Positions 49,555-57,902 of a stretch of DNA of 64,000 bases are shown one piece after another. Within the stretch, counting starts at the first letter, position 1. Each line of letters starts with the position of its first letter. This DNA comes from JAHEEL01 sp942491345 (GTDB lineage Bacteria > Actinomycetota > Acidimicrobiia > Spongiisociales > UBA5794). The position numbers were made by a program, and so were the translations under genes. The notes beneath the pieces are model-generated. The model had not been told where the DNA came from and did no database searches. It was given only the letters and a program-made list of their open reading frames with translations. The stretch covers positions 186,001-250,000 of the forward strand of contig CALOAN010000011.1 of assembly GCA_942491345.1 (NCBI GenBank), written 5' to 3'.

Positions 49555-50319
49555 TCAGCGATCCCACCAGCCGGCATCCGCAGAGCGTTGCTTCGCCTGC
49601 GACACAGCTTCGCTCGTCGGCATGTGCAGAGGGGACCCGTGACCGGGCAGGAGCACGTCGGCGTCGAGGGCGGCCAGCGTGTCGAGGGACGCAAGCGCCT
49701 GTTCCCAATCGTGGCTGAAGATCCGCGGCATCAGCCGAGGGCCGGGTCGATTGGTGAGGACGTTTCGATTGACGAGGGCGTCGCCGGTGATGACGATGCC
49801 GTGATCGGGCAGGTGAAATGAGCTGTGGCCGCTCGTGTGCCCGGGGGTCGGGACCGGCACCGGTCGGCCGGGAACGTCGAGCGGCAAGCTCCCGAAGGCT
49901 TCAACCTCAGCGACCGGGGTCGGATCGGTGCCGCCGCGTGCGATCGAGCCGATCGCGAACACAGCCACCGATGGTCGCCACATCCGCACCACGAGGTCAA
50001 TCGTCCGCACCCGCTGGTGGTACGTGCCGGTCGCGTGCCCGGCTTCATCAGGGTGTGTGTGGACAACGGCACCACGCTCGGCCCTCAGCCGCTCCGCCAC
50101 ACCAACATGGTCCGGATGAGCGTGTGTCAGGACGACCGCATCCACCTGGCCCGGGCCGGCGTCGATCTGACGCAGCGAGTCGACCACCACTGGATAATCC
50201 TTGGGCCACGCGGCATCGATGAGCGTGACCGCTTCACCGCTTCGGATCAAGCACCAGTTCGTTCGCGGGCCGATCACCAGGAAGACATCTGGCGCCGCTT
50301 CAACGATCTCGACCTGCAT
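49555..50319 (-). CDS. MBL-fold metallo-hydrolase
   Basis: A 254-residue metallo-beta-lactamase-fold enzyme. The zinc motif is VLTHAHPDHVG (HxHxDH), with further ligands in PTPGHTSGHSSFHL, ITGDALV and LPGHGSP. It resembles broad-range hydrolases such as lactonases or glyoxalase II-like enzymes. ATG 50319 (MQVEIVE) has GGAGG six bases before it; the ATG two codons upstream would be too close to the site. Confidence 0.9.
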   Translation of the reverse strand: MQVEIVEAAPDVFLVIGPRTNWCLIRSGEAVTLIDAAWPKDYPVVVDSLRQIDAGPGQVDAVVLTHAHPDHVGVAERLRAERGAVVHTHPDEAGHATGTYHQRVRTIDLVVRMWRPSVAVFAIGSIARGGTDPTPVAEVEAFGSLPLDVPGRPVPVPTPGHTSGHSSFHLPDHGIVITGDALVNRNVLTNRPGPRLMPRIFSHDWEQALASLDTLAALDADVLLPGHGSPLHMPTSEAVSQAKQRSADAGWWDR

Positions 50320-50430
50320 CTCCATCCTCCAAGCCCTCCGCGTATTGCCGAACCCTACGCGTTGCTCGAACTGACGGCCCTGCCAACCCCTCGCATGGAC
50401 TGCGAGCGGTTGGCGACGTAGGATCGCCGA

Positions 50431-50961
50431 ATGAGTGACTCAGACGTCGTTGCCAGCCTCGCCGTCTCGTTGGATGGCTACGTTGCCGAAGCCGACGGCT
50501 CGGTCGGCTTCCTCGAGAAGTACCCGATTGAGGAGTTCGATTTCGATGCCTTCGTCGACGGTATCGGCGCGCTCATCATGGGGAGCACCAGCTATGTCCA
50601 GGCCGTCGAGTGGGGGTGGATGTGGAGCGATCGGCCGACGATGGTGCTCACCACCCGCACCGACCTCCCGGTTCCGGACGGCGCCGACATCCGCTTCGCT
50701 GCGATGCCGGCGGCGGCTGCGATCCGCGCATTCTCGGCCGAGACTCCACAGCGCCTATGGGTCTTCGGCGGCGGTCGGGTGGTCACCGACGGACTCATCG
50801 GTGGTGCGATCGACACACTCGACATCACGTTGATGCCCGAGGCGCTCGGTAGTGGGATCCCTCTCTTCGCCGATGCCTACGACGGGCCGATGCAGCTTGT
50901 CGAATCTGTGTCGTACCGCAACGGCGCAGTCCGCCTGGTGTACAAAACACGGCCGGCCTGA
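50431..50961 (+). CDS. Dihydrofolate reductase-family (RibD C-terminal-like) protein
   Basis: A 176-residue protein of the RibD-C/DHFR superfamily: VVASLAVSLDGYVAEADGSVGFLE, LIMGSTSYVQAVEWG, and RLWVFGGGRVVTDGLIGGAIDTLDI. The last holds the NADPH-binding Gly-rich turn. It is likely an NAD(P)H-dependent reductase of unknown substrate. TAGGAT at 50419-50424 lies six bases before the ATG, indicating a leaderless transcript. Confidence 0.87.
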   Translation: MSDSDVVASLAVSLDGYVAEADGSVGFLEKYPIEEFDFDAFVDGIGALIMGSTSYVQAVEWGWMWSDRPTMVLTTRTDLPVPDGADIRFAAMPAAAAIRAFSAETPQRLWVFGGGRVVTDGLIGGAIDTLDITLMPEALGSGIPLFADAYDGPMQLVESVSYRNGAVRLVYKTRPA

Positions 50962-50979
50962 TTTGGCGGGCACATCACG

Positions 50980-51708
50980 TCACCATCCGCTCTGGTACGC
51001 CGATTCTGTCAGATCGTCCAGCGCGCGGTCGTACAACAGACACTCACCGATGCGCACCCCGGCAGCCCACAGGTCCGCCCCCGGCCAGATCGCGTACACG
51101 TCCAGTGATGAGACTTCATAGGCGCGTCCGACATATTCCTCGAACTCGTCCTCACAGGCCGAGATCAATTCGTCATTCACGGCATCCTCCCCCGGGTATG
51201 GCCCGGGTGCGAACTCATAGACCAGGTAGACCTCGTTGCCGTGCGGACCATCACACGGTGTTGTCGTGTAGTCATCGCCGGCGATGTACCTCTCCAGCTC
51301 GTCGTCGTTGATACAGTCGCCGACGAGCAACCCGTAGTCGTCGTCGCCCTCGATAGCGAAGGTCGTCGCGGCTGGAAGCGTCGTTTCGGTCGCGTCGAGT
51401 TCGACGGCTCCGGAATCTTCAAAGGGGTTGGTGATGCTGATCGAGTCGACCAGGAACACCGCGGCCACGAGGCCAACGAGGATCGCCCCGAAGATCGCGG
51501 CGACGACGATCCCGACCACCCAGTTGCTCTGAGATCGCGGCTGCGCTCCCGAATCAGGAAGTGAAACCTGTGAGCGAACCGCGTTCGACGCCTTGGGCTC
51601 CTGTGGGACCGCATCCGGTGAATCAAAGAAGACGTGACCGCAATTCGGACACTGCGGCGACGCCGATGAGACTCGGTCGTCGCATTCGGGACAGTTCACG
51701 AGTGCCAA
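50980..51708 (-). CDS. Zinc-ribbon, single-span protein with a septum-formation domain
   Basis: A 242-residue protein. The N-terminal zinc ribbon has CPEC and CPNC knuckles (residues 6-9 and 20-23). One membrane span lies at about 63-86 (WVVGIVVAAIFGAILVGLVAAVF). The outer domain contains GDCINDDELERYIAG, TTPCDGPHGNEVYLVY and CEDEFEEYVGRAYEVSSL, the pattern of the actinobacterial septum-formation family with paired cysteines. TTG 51708 has a GGAGG site. A role at the cell envelope is likely. Confidence 0.82.
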   Translation of the reverse strand: MALVNCPECDDRVSSASPQCPNCGHVFFDSPDAVPQEPKASNAVRSQVSLPDSGAQPRSQSNWVVGIVVAAIFGAILVGLVAAVFLVDSISITNPFEDSGAVELDATETTLPAATTFAIEGDDDYGLLVGDCINDDELERYIAGDDYTTTPCDGPHGNEVYLVYEFAPGPYPGEDAVNDELISACEDEFEEYVGRAYEVSSLDVYAIWPGADLWAAGVRIGECLLYDRALDDLTESAYQSGW

Positions 51709-51778
51709 CCCACAACCTCCTCAACCGGTCGCCGATCCGAGCGGTCCACCGATTGGGCCCCGATCGAGCAGTGGGTCG

Positions 51779-53113
51779 CTACTGAACCTCGTACAGGTCC
51801 CAGGCGCCTGGAACGCCCTTGAGCTCGAATGATCCCATCAGTTCGTACCGGATCGAAGAACCGACCGTCAGATCTTTGACCGTACCCGAAACGGCGATGC
51901 CGCCGTCGGGGGCATGGTCGATCACCCTCGACGCGATGTGCACGGCGATCCCGCCGATGTCGTCATCGTGGAACGTGATCTCTCCAGTATGAAGGCCAGC
52001 GCGCATTGCTATGCCCAGCGCCTCCACTTCATCGAGGATTGCATGGGCGGTCGCCACACCTTTGGCCGGGCCGTCGAAGATCGCCAGGTACCCGTCACCG
52101 GTGCTCCTGATTCCGGTCCCGCCGAATCGTTCGATCTGTCGCTCACAGATCCGATTCGCGGCTTCGAGCATGTCGAGCCAAGCCTCATCTCCGAGTTCTG
52201 AGGCCCGTTCCGTGGATCCCACGATGTCGGTGAACATGACGGTCGCCAGGCGACGGTCCGACTCGGTGCTGATCACCTCACCAGTCACGAAGTCCTCGAC
52301 CCGGTCGAGGATCTCGGAGTAGTTGCCAACGTGAAATGGGTGCGAATCGGCCCCGTCGAGTTCAACCCACTGGGCACCTGAGATACGGTCGGCGATCCAC
52401 TTCCCGAATGCCACACGGTGGTAGACGTTCTCACGCCGATGAATCACGAGCGTCGGGACCGTCACCAAGGGCAGGGCAGCCGTGACGTCGATGCGCTGCA
52501 GCCACCCGTACCCGAACTCCAGCATCCCCGGAGGCATCGCCGATCGTTGAAACTTGACCCACCAGTGCCGGAATCTCTGGTCACCGGCAACCGACGGTGC
52601 CGTGACGTCGATCACTGCCCCCGTCGTCCCATGCTGAGCAAGGAAGAAATCCGCCGAAGCTTCCTGCATGTGTTGGGGCATTCCGATCGGATACTCCGGA
52701 CCACGGAACAACCGGGCGATGGCGTTGATGAGCACGAGCGAACGTGTCCGCTCGGGATAGGTGGCAGCGAACAGGATCGCCATCGCACCACCTTCGGTGT
52801 CACCGACGATGACAGCCCGCTCGGATTCGGCAGCATCCATCACGGTGAGGATGTCTTCCATCCACAGTTCCATCGGTGGCATGTTGTCCAACGGCACCGG
52901 GTCGGAGATGCCCGTGCCGCGTTTGTCGAAGATGATGACCCGTGAGAACGACGCCAGCCGGTCGAGGTAGCGAGTCGCGGTCGGTTCGTCCCAGTAGTTG
53001 TCGATGTTTGTTGCCCACTGGGTAACGAATACCACATCAACCGGACCGTCACCAAACACCTGGTATCCGATCGCGCCGCCCGGCGATTGCGCGTATTTGG
53101 TCTCTGGTGGCAC
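51779..53113 (-). CDS. Alpha/beta-hydrolase fused to a class III adenylate cyclase domain (Rv1900c-like)
   Basis: A 444-residue fusion. The hydrolase (residues 1-270) has VIIFDKRGTGISDP but a nucleophile elbow reading VGDTEGG, with Thr for Ser. The cyclase (280-444) has FTDIVGST and STGDGYLAIF metal Asp residues. The usual Lys is Arg (GIRSTGDG), and the usual Asn is His in AVHIASRV. This matches the architecture and the noncanonical type of M. tuberculosis Rv1900c. GTG 53113 has a GGGGAGA site. cAMP production is possible but may be weak. Confidence 0.9.
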   Translation of the reverse strand: MPPETKYAQSPGGAIGYQVFGDGPVDVVFVTQWATNIDNYWDEPTATRYLDRLASFSRVIIFDKRGTGISDPVPLDNMPPMELWMEDILTVMDAAESERAVIVGDTEGGAMAILFAATYPERTRSLVLINAIARLFRGPEYPIGMPQHMQEASADFFLAQHGTTGAVIDVTAPSVAGDQRFRHWWVKFQRSAMPPGMLEFGYGWLQRIDVTAALPLVTVPTLVIHRRENVYHRVAFGKWIADRISGAQWVELDGADSHPFHVGNYSEILDRVEDFVTGEVISTESDRRLATVMFTDIVGSTERASELGDEAWLDMLEAANRICERQIERFGGTGIRSTGDGYLAIFDGPAKGVATAHAILDEVEALGIAMRAGLHTGEITFHDDDIGGIAVHIASRVIDHAPDGGIAVSGTVKDLTVGSSIRYELMGSFELKGVPGAWDLYEVQ

Positions 53114-53224
53114 GTCTCTCCCCGCTCAGTGGTGGTGCGTCGCCGATTGCTGCAAACCGACTACCCGCGCAACCCTATCGAAGAGCACCGGATGAAGCGC
53201 CTCTGGTATTCGCGACTGCTCGCG

Positions 53225-53296
53225 CTACCGCAGCCCCTCGACCACGTACATCTCCATCTCGCCCTTGCCCTTGACCTCGACCATGCCGCGTGAGTG
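53225..53296 (-). pseudogene. Remnant of an adenylate cyclase C-terminus
   Basis: Over 23 codons before a stop at 53225 the minus strand reads RGMVEVKGKGEMEMYVVEG, which is the conserved C-terminal end of class III cyclases (RGxxxVKGKGExxxY). No cyclase body precedes it; the frame upstream runs into the heptamer repeat. It lies just upstream of an intact cyclase fusion gene, so it is probably what is left of a neighbouring paralogue. Confidence 0.65.
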
Positions 53297-53345
53297 TCCT
53301 CGGCATGCGTGAGCGATTCGGTCCCACGAAGGCACAAACCGCGTG

Positions 53346-53401
53346 TTTCGAGTCTCAAGCCTCACATCTCGAGTCTCGTGTCTCGAGTCTCGCGTCTTGA
53401 C
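53346..53401. repeat. Heptamer repeat, copy 2 of the dispersed family
   Basis: Eight seven-base units: TTTCGAG, TCTCAAG, CCTCACA, TCTCGAG, TCTCGTG, TCTCGAG, TCTCGCG, TCTTGAC. They share the TCTCNNG pattern with 28813-28869. The repeat encodes the last residues of the TIGR03086-family gene (ARLETRDSRCEA) and lies next to the cyclase remnant. Confidence 0.75.
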
Positions 53402-53981
53402 TCTTGCTACTTCTTCTCCCGAACGCCGCGAGGAGGGTACGTTCGGTCCGCTCCCCATCCAGCGCCGCGGTGTCGAGGGTGAACAGCTCGGCCGTATTTG
53501 ATCCCGGGTTGGTGATCTCGGCGAACGACCAGTCGACGTATTCGTCGCGGATCGTGGCCGGTGGGGCTAGCGCCTCGCCAATATCCCAGGTGTGGATGAT
53601 CATCTCGTGCAGACGGATTCGCAGCACCTCCCTGCCGGTCATCTCCCCGGCAACGTGGTGGCACAAACGGTCGAGAAGGTCGGGCTCGTCGAAGGCCACC
53701 AGCTGTGCCTTGATCGACTCGAGAGCAGCGGCCCGAGGCTCATGTCTCTCGTCGAACGACTCCACGGTTTCAGCCATTGCCGCTTCGGCAGGTGCCCCTT
53801 CGAGAATTCGAACCGTGAATCGATTGCCGCCGGTGACATGGTCGACAAGCTGGCCGAGGTTCCACTCCGTGCACGGCGTCTGCGAGAACCACTGCTCGTC
53901 GTGAATCGATGCGCAGAGTCCCTCGAAATCGGTGCTGATCGCGGACAACACCGCCAGGTCCTGCAAATCCCGTGCGTGCAT
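53355..53981 (-). CDS. TIGR03086-type DinB-superfamily protein with a repeat-derived tail
   Basis: A 208-residue protein: TPCTEWNLGQLVDHVTGGNRF is the family's P-C-x-x-W...H segment with the first metal His. RLHEMIIHTWDIGEAL carries the second His pair. Such proteins may be mycothiol-dependent. The last 12 residues are encoded within the heptamer repeat, suggesting the repeat moved into or replaced the original 3' end. ATG 53981 has a GGAGGAAAC site. Confidence 0.83.
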   Translation of the reverse strand: MHARDLQDLAVLSAISTDFEGLCASIHDEQWFSQTPCTEWNLGQLVDHVTGGNRFTVRILEGAPAEAAMAETVESFDERHEPRAAALESIKAQLVAFDEPDLLDRLCHHVAGEMTGREVLRIRLHEMIIHTWDIGEALAPPATIRDEYVDWSFAEITNPGSNTAELFTLDTAALDGERTERTLLAAFGRRSSKSQDARLETRDSRCEA

Positions 53982-54054
53982 CCCGTTTCCTCCACAGCGC
54001 GACCCGCATCGGCCGCGCGTCGAGTCTATGACGCGAGCTCGAGGCTCACTCCGA

Positions 54055-54060
54055 TACGCT
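54055..54060 (+). promoter_or_regulatory. -10 element of tam (leaderless)
   Basis: TACGCT six bases before ATG 54067, which has no ribosome binding site. It selects this ATG over the longer frame. Confidence 0.45.
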
Positions 54061-54066
54061 GGCCCG

Positions 54067-54828
54067 ATGTCGTGGGATCCGGACCGCTACCTTCGTTTCG
54101 CTGATCATCGCGCCCGTCCGGGCGCCGAACTCCTCGCACGGGTCCCTGAGATCGATGCTCGCCAGATCGTCGACCTCGGATGCGGGACCGGAAGCCTCAC
54201 GGCGTTGCTCGCACGACGGTGGCCGGCTGCGCACGTGGCGGGCGTCGACGCGTCTGCAGAGATGGTGGAACGAGCCCACCGGGATCACCACGCGATCACA
54301 TGGACGATCGGCGACATCGCAACCTGGGCGCCCGACGAGCCGATCGATCTGATCTTCTCGAATGCTGCGCTGCACTGGGTGGACAACCACGAGAGGCTGT
54401 TCGGCAGGCTGCGTTCGTACCTTGCCGACGACGGGGTGCTCGCTGCGCAGATGCCGGACAACTGGGATGCTCCGACCCACCGTATTCCAGCGGAGGTCCT
54501 CGACAGCGGGTGCTGGCCCGATGCCGCCAGGACCGCGCTCATGCGCGACCGCCTCTCTCCCGCCGAGATGTACGCCCGGTGGGTGCAGCCCGCCACGGTC
54601 GACATGTGGCGGACGACGTACTTCCACCACCTCAGCGGTGACAACCCGGTCTGGGCTTGGGTCACGGGTTCCGTCCTTCGCCCCGTCCTGGCCAAACTCG
54701 ACCCTGCGAGCCGAGACCGCTTCGCTCAGCAGTGCAAGACGCTGTACCGAGCGGCATACCCGGCGGATTCGGAAGGGACGACCACGTTGCCATTCAGCCG
54801 GCTCTTCGTGATCGCCCAGGCCATGTAG
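54067..54828 (+). CDS. tam: Trans-aconitate 2-methyltransferase-like enzyme
   Basis: A 253-residue SAM-dependent methyltransferase that begins WDPDRYLRFADHRARPGAEL, the typical Tam start. Motif I is IVDLGCGTGSLTALL, then VAGVDASAEMV, and FSNAALHWVDNHE is the family post-II region. Tam methylates trans-aconitate, a toxic by-product of the citrate cycle. Substrate identity is from similarity only. Confidence 0.9.
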   Translation: MSWDPDRYLRFADHRARPGAELLARVPEIDARQIVDLGCGTGSLTALLARRWPAAHVAGVDASAEMVERAHRDHHAITWTIGDIATWAPDEPIDLIFSNAALHWVDNHERLFGRLRSYLADDGVLAAQMPDNWDAPTHRIPAEVLDSGCWPDAARTALMRDRLSPAEMYARWVQPATVDMWRTTYFHHLSGDNPVWAWVTGSVLRPVLAKLDPASRDRFAQQCKTLYRAAYPADSEGTTTLPFSRLFVIAQAM

Positions 54829-54875
54829 TTCCAGAACCGGTGCGCGTCCGCGTAGATTGGACCGACGGCGACCAC

Positions 54876-56006
54876 TCACTCGAGAACGAAGATATTCCGT
54901 TCCGCACACAGGTCCTTGAGGATCCGGGGCCATACGGTCACGGAGACCTCCCCGAGGTGTGCCTTGCGGAGCAGGTACATGTAGGTGCGGGACTGGCCGA
55001 TGCCGCCGCCGATGGACTGTGGAATCTCGTCGTTCACGATCGCCTGGTGATACGGCAGTTCGAGGAAGTCGAGTTGCCCGGTCATTTCGAGCTGCCGCAA
55101 CAGCGTCTCCTTGGTGACGCGGATACCCATCGACGTCAGCTCGTGGCGGCGCTTCGTAACCGGGTTCCATACGAGAATGTCCCCGTTGAGCCCATGCATC
55201 GGCCGGCCATCGGCGGACACCGTCTCCGTGACCCAGTCGTCGTAGTCGGCAGCGCGCATCTCGTGCGGATACCCGTCCTCGAGTGTCCACCCGATGCCGT
55301 AGATGAAAACGGCGGGATGCTCCTGAAGGATCGCGGTCTCCCGCTGCTTTCGCGGCAGATCCGGATAACGAGCGAGAAGATCTTCGGCGTGGATGAAGTA
55401 CAACTCTTCGGGAATCGCGGGATACCGAGGGTCGTAGAGCTGGGGGAACAGATCCAAGGCATGTTGCGAAGCGCCGTGGAGCACCTTCCAGATACGCCGA
55501 ACCGTATCGGTCAGGTACTCCAGGGTGCGATCCTGGGGTCGGATGACCTTCTCCCAGTCCCACTGGTCGACGTAGGCCGAGTGGTCATGGTCGAGAAAGT
55601 AGTCCTTGCGGACGGCCTTCATGTCGGTGCAGATGCCCTCACCCGGTTGCATGCCGAACTGACCAAGAGCAACGCGCTTCCACTTCGTAGCGGCTTGAAC
55701 GATCTGCCCCTCGATGGGGTTGATGTCGCGGTCGTTGCTGATATGGAATTCAACCGGTCCCCGCGATCCGTCACGGTCGAGATAGTCGTTGACGCCGCTG
55801 GCTTCATCCACGATGAGCGGCACTTGCACCATCATCAGCCCGAGTTCGCGACAGAGGTTCTCCTCGATGTACGCCTTGACGGCGAACAATGCCTCCATGG
55901 TCTCGCGGTGACTCAATGCGGACGAGTAGTCATCGGGCAGGGCTTTTGCCAGTTCCTCGTAGTTTCCAATGCCGGGTCCGGCAAGGTCGGCAGCTTTGTC
56001 AGCCAT
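54876..56006 (-). CDS. asnA: Aspartate-ammonia ligase
   Basis: A 376-residue AsnA-type asparagine synthetase, related to class II aminoacyl-tRNA synthetases. It makes Asn from Asp, ammonia and ATP. Motifs include VDEASGVNDYLDR, PVEFHISNDRDINPIEGQIVQAATKWKR (split here by its length), GICTDMKAVRKDYF and the late GGGIGQSR. It is about 45 residues longer than E. coli AsnA, mainly an insertion around YDDWVTETVSADGRPMHG. It converges with tam. Confidence 0.94.
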   Translation of the reverse strand: MADKAADLAGPGIGNYEELAKALPDDYSSALSHRETMEALFAVKAYIEENLCRELGLMMVQVPLIVDEASGVNDYLDRDGSRGPVEFHISNDRDINPIEGQIVQAATKWKRVALGQFGMQPGEGICTDMKAVRKDYFLDHDHSAYVDQWDWEKVIRPQDRTLEYLTDTVRRIWKVLHGASQHALDLFPQLYDPRYPAIPEELYFIHAEDLLARYPDLPRKQRETAILQEHPAVFIYGIGWTLEDGYPHEMRAADYDDWVTETVSADGRPMHGLNGDILVWNPVTKRRHELTSMGIRVTKETLLRQLEMTGQLDFLELPYHQAIVNDEIPQSIGGGIGQSRTYMYLLRKAHLGEVSVTVWPRILKDLCAERNIFVLE

Positions 56007-56144
56007 GGCACGCGCCTCCTGCAGTCTTCGCTGCGTTCAACTCGAACCGTATCCGTCGGATCGGCGCCCTTGTAGGGCCCGGAGTCTCTAGGGCCAGAGG
56101 CTTTCGGCGGTAACCGTCGCGGCGGCCGCTCGATCCAACTCCGG

Positions 56145-56792
56145 TCAGCGTTCGAGTTGGGATGCGATCAGCACCGCTCCAACCAGAGAACCGCTGACTG
56201 GTACTCCGACATGTTCGAGGTCATCGAGGTGGTGTGACCCGCCGTCGTAGAGCACACATGCCGTTCCGACAACACCGGCAGCTACCGCATCATCGATCGA
56301 ATCCCCGATCATCACGACCGACCCGACATCGAGGTCGAGGGTCGAGACATGCCTCAAGAGATGGCTTGCCTTCTCACCGCCCGGGTCGTTCACATTCCCT
56401 TGGACCAACGCCATCTGATCTATCAGCCCGTGTCTCGCTACCACGTCGAGTAGCTCGTCCTCCCACCACATCGAAAGGATCGACTGACTCCAGCCGCGGG
56501 CGCCAACGGCGTCGATGGCCTCCATAGCATCGATCGCAAGCGGCACACGATCGAGTGCATCCCGGTACTGGTTGTGGAACACCCGGTCGAGGGTGTCCCA
56601 TTCTTCGGTTGTGATCGGCCGCTCGAGCAGTCGTTCGTAGAACTGTTCGACGGGTCTCGTGAAGAACGCGCGGTAGTCATCCTCGGAAATCGAAGCTTCA
56701 CCGATGGCGTCGAGCGCGGCGTTTACAGATTCAACAACAACCGGAAGGTCCTCGACGAGCGTGCCGTTCCAGTCCCAAACCACGTGGATCAT
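56145..56792 (-). CDS. HAD-superfamily hydrolase
   Basis: A 215-residue phosphatase-like protein. Motif I is VVWDWNGTLVED (Asp-x-Asn instead of the usual Asp-x-Asp), motif II is ILSMW (Ser/Thr motif), Lys in GGEKAS, and motif IV is VMIGDSIDDAVAA. The DxN variant is found in some HAD phosphatases, but it may slow catalysis. Substrate unknown. ATG 56792 has TAATCT eight bases upstream; its promoter overlaps that of the divergent LOG gene. Confidence 0.85.
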   Translation of the reverse strand: MIHVVWDWNGTLVEDLPVVVESVNAALDAIGEASISEDDYRAFFTRPVEQFYERLLERPITTEEWDTLDRVFHNQYRDALDRVPLAIDAMEAIDAVGARGWSQSILSMWWEDELLDVVARHGLIDQMALVQGNVNDPGGEKASHLLRHVSTLDLDVGSVVMIGDSIDDAVAAGVVGTACVLYDGGSHHLDDLEHVGVPVSGSLVGAVLIASQLER

Positions 56793-56800
56793 GGCGCCAC

Positions 56801-56806
56801 AGATTA
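56801..56806 (-). promoter_or_regulatory. -10 element of the HAD gene (leaderless)
   Basis: TAATCT on the minus strand, eight bases before ATG 56792; shares two bases with the LOG gene's -10 element. Confidence 0.5.
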
Positions 56807-56810
56807 GGTT
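56805..56810 (+). promoter_or_regulatory. -10 element of the LOG gene (leaderless)
   Basis: TAGGTT eight bases before ATG 56819; overlaps the divergent HAD -10 element by two bases. Confidence 0.5.
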
Positions 56811-56818
56811 GGCCCTCG

Positions 56819-57877
56819 ATGCGACCCTACGAGATCGGCGATCCCGACATCGATGCGGCCGTGGATGCGCTCATCGAACGGGTCGCGGAGACCACGAGCG
56901 ACCACGGCGAAGACCTCGTGCGCGAGATGGTGGTCACGTCGTTGAAGATGCTGGTCGACGGTACCGAACGCGGCGACCTGAAGATGATGAACGCCGCCCT
57001 CAAGGAGATGCGCTACTCGTTTCTCGTGTTCCAGCGCTATCGGGACGTGCGGAAGGTCACGATGTTCGGTTCTGCGCGGGTCGAACCGCACGATCCGAAT
57101 TACGAGCTCGCTGCGGCGTTCGCCGCACGGATGGTCGACCGGCATCGGTGGATGGTGGTCACGGGAGCGGGCCCGGGCATCATGGAGGCCGGCAACCGCG
57201 GGGCCGGGAGCGACTTCTCGTTCGGCGTGAGCGTCCGACTCCCGTTCGAAGACGGCGCCAACCCGTTCGTCCATGAGAGCCGTCTCATCAACTACAAGTA
57301 CTTCTTCACTCGAAAGCTGACGTTCATCAAGGAATCCGATGCCTTCGTTCTCTTCCCGGGAGGGTTCGGAACCCTCGATGAGTCGTTCGAGCTGCTCACC
57401 CTCATCCAAACAGGGAAATCCGACCTGCATCCGGTGATCATGCTCGAGGCGCCCGGTACAGGGTTCTGGGGACCGTGGGCCGAATTTGTCAACACCCTCG
57501 TCGATCAGGGCATGATCGCCGCGGACGATCTCAAGTTGTTCACGGTGACGACGAGCCTCGACGAGGCAATCGATGAGATCAGGTCCTTCTATGCCGTGTA
57601 TCACTCGCAGCGCTACGTTGACGGCGATCTGATCCTTCGACTGACCTCCGAACCGAGCGAGGCGGTGCTCGACGAGCTCAACGAGCTGTTTGGGGACATC
57701 GTGCGGACGGGGCGGATCGTCAAGATCGGGCCAACACCAGCGGAGATCGCTTCGGATGACTTCGTCGACCTTGCCCGCCTCCGGTTCCGCTTTGATCGTC
57801 GACAGTTCGGTCGCCTCCGGGGCCTCATCGACCACTTGAACGGGATGGACCGACCCCTCCCCGGTGAACCGGAGTAA
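56819..57877 (+). CDS. LOG-family Rossmann-fold protein (putative nucleotide 5'-monophosphate phosphoribohydrolase)
   Basis: A 352-residue LOG-type protein with extensions at both ends. Core motifs are VTMFGSARVEP, VVTGAGPGIMEAGNRGAG, and the catalytic LFPGGFGTLDESFELLT. The PGGxGTxxE signature typifies LOG lysine decarboxylase-like proteins, which in plants and some bacteria release free cytokinin bases or hydrolyse AMP. The role here is unknown. Confidence 0.9.
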   Translation: MRPYEIGDPDIDAAVDALIERVAETTSDHGEDLVREMVVTSLKMLVDGTERGDLKMMNAALKEMRYSFLVFQRYRDVRKVTMFGSARVEPHDPNYELAAAFAARMVDRHRWMVVTGAGPGIMEAGNRGAGSDFSFGVSVRLPFEDGANPFVHESRLINYKYFFTRKLTFIKESDAFVLFPGGFGTLDESFELLTLIQTGKSDLHPVIMLEAPGTGFWGPWAEFVNTLVDQGMIAADDLKLFTVTTSLDEAIDEIRSFYAVYHSQRYVDGDLILRLTSEPSEAVLDELNELFGDIVRTGRIVKIGPTPAEIASDDFVDLARLRFRFDRRQFGRLRGLIDHLNGMDRPLPGEPE

Positions 57878-57889
57878 CGGCAGCGCCTG

Positions 57890-57895
57890 TAGAAT
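57890..57895 (+). promoter_or_regulatory. -10 element of the TIGR03084 gene (leaderless)
   Basis: TAGAAT seven bases before ATG 57903, which selects that start. Confidence 0.45.
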
Positions 57896-57902
57896 CCCGT
57901 GG

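Noticed and set aside
53346..53401. CRISPR-like array
   Set aside because: Units are seven bases with no spacers; this is a short tandem repeat, not a CRISPR.
54046..55563. 505-codon minus-strand frame across tam and asnA
   Set aside because: Covers both real genes in other frames; Arg-rich shadow.
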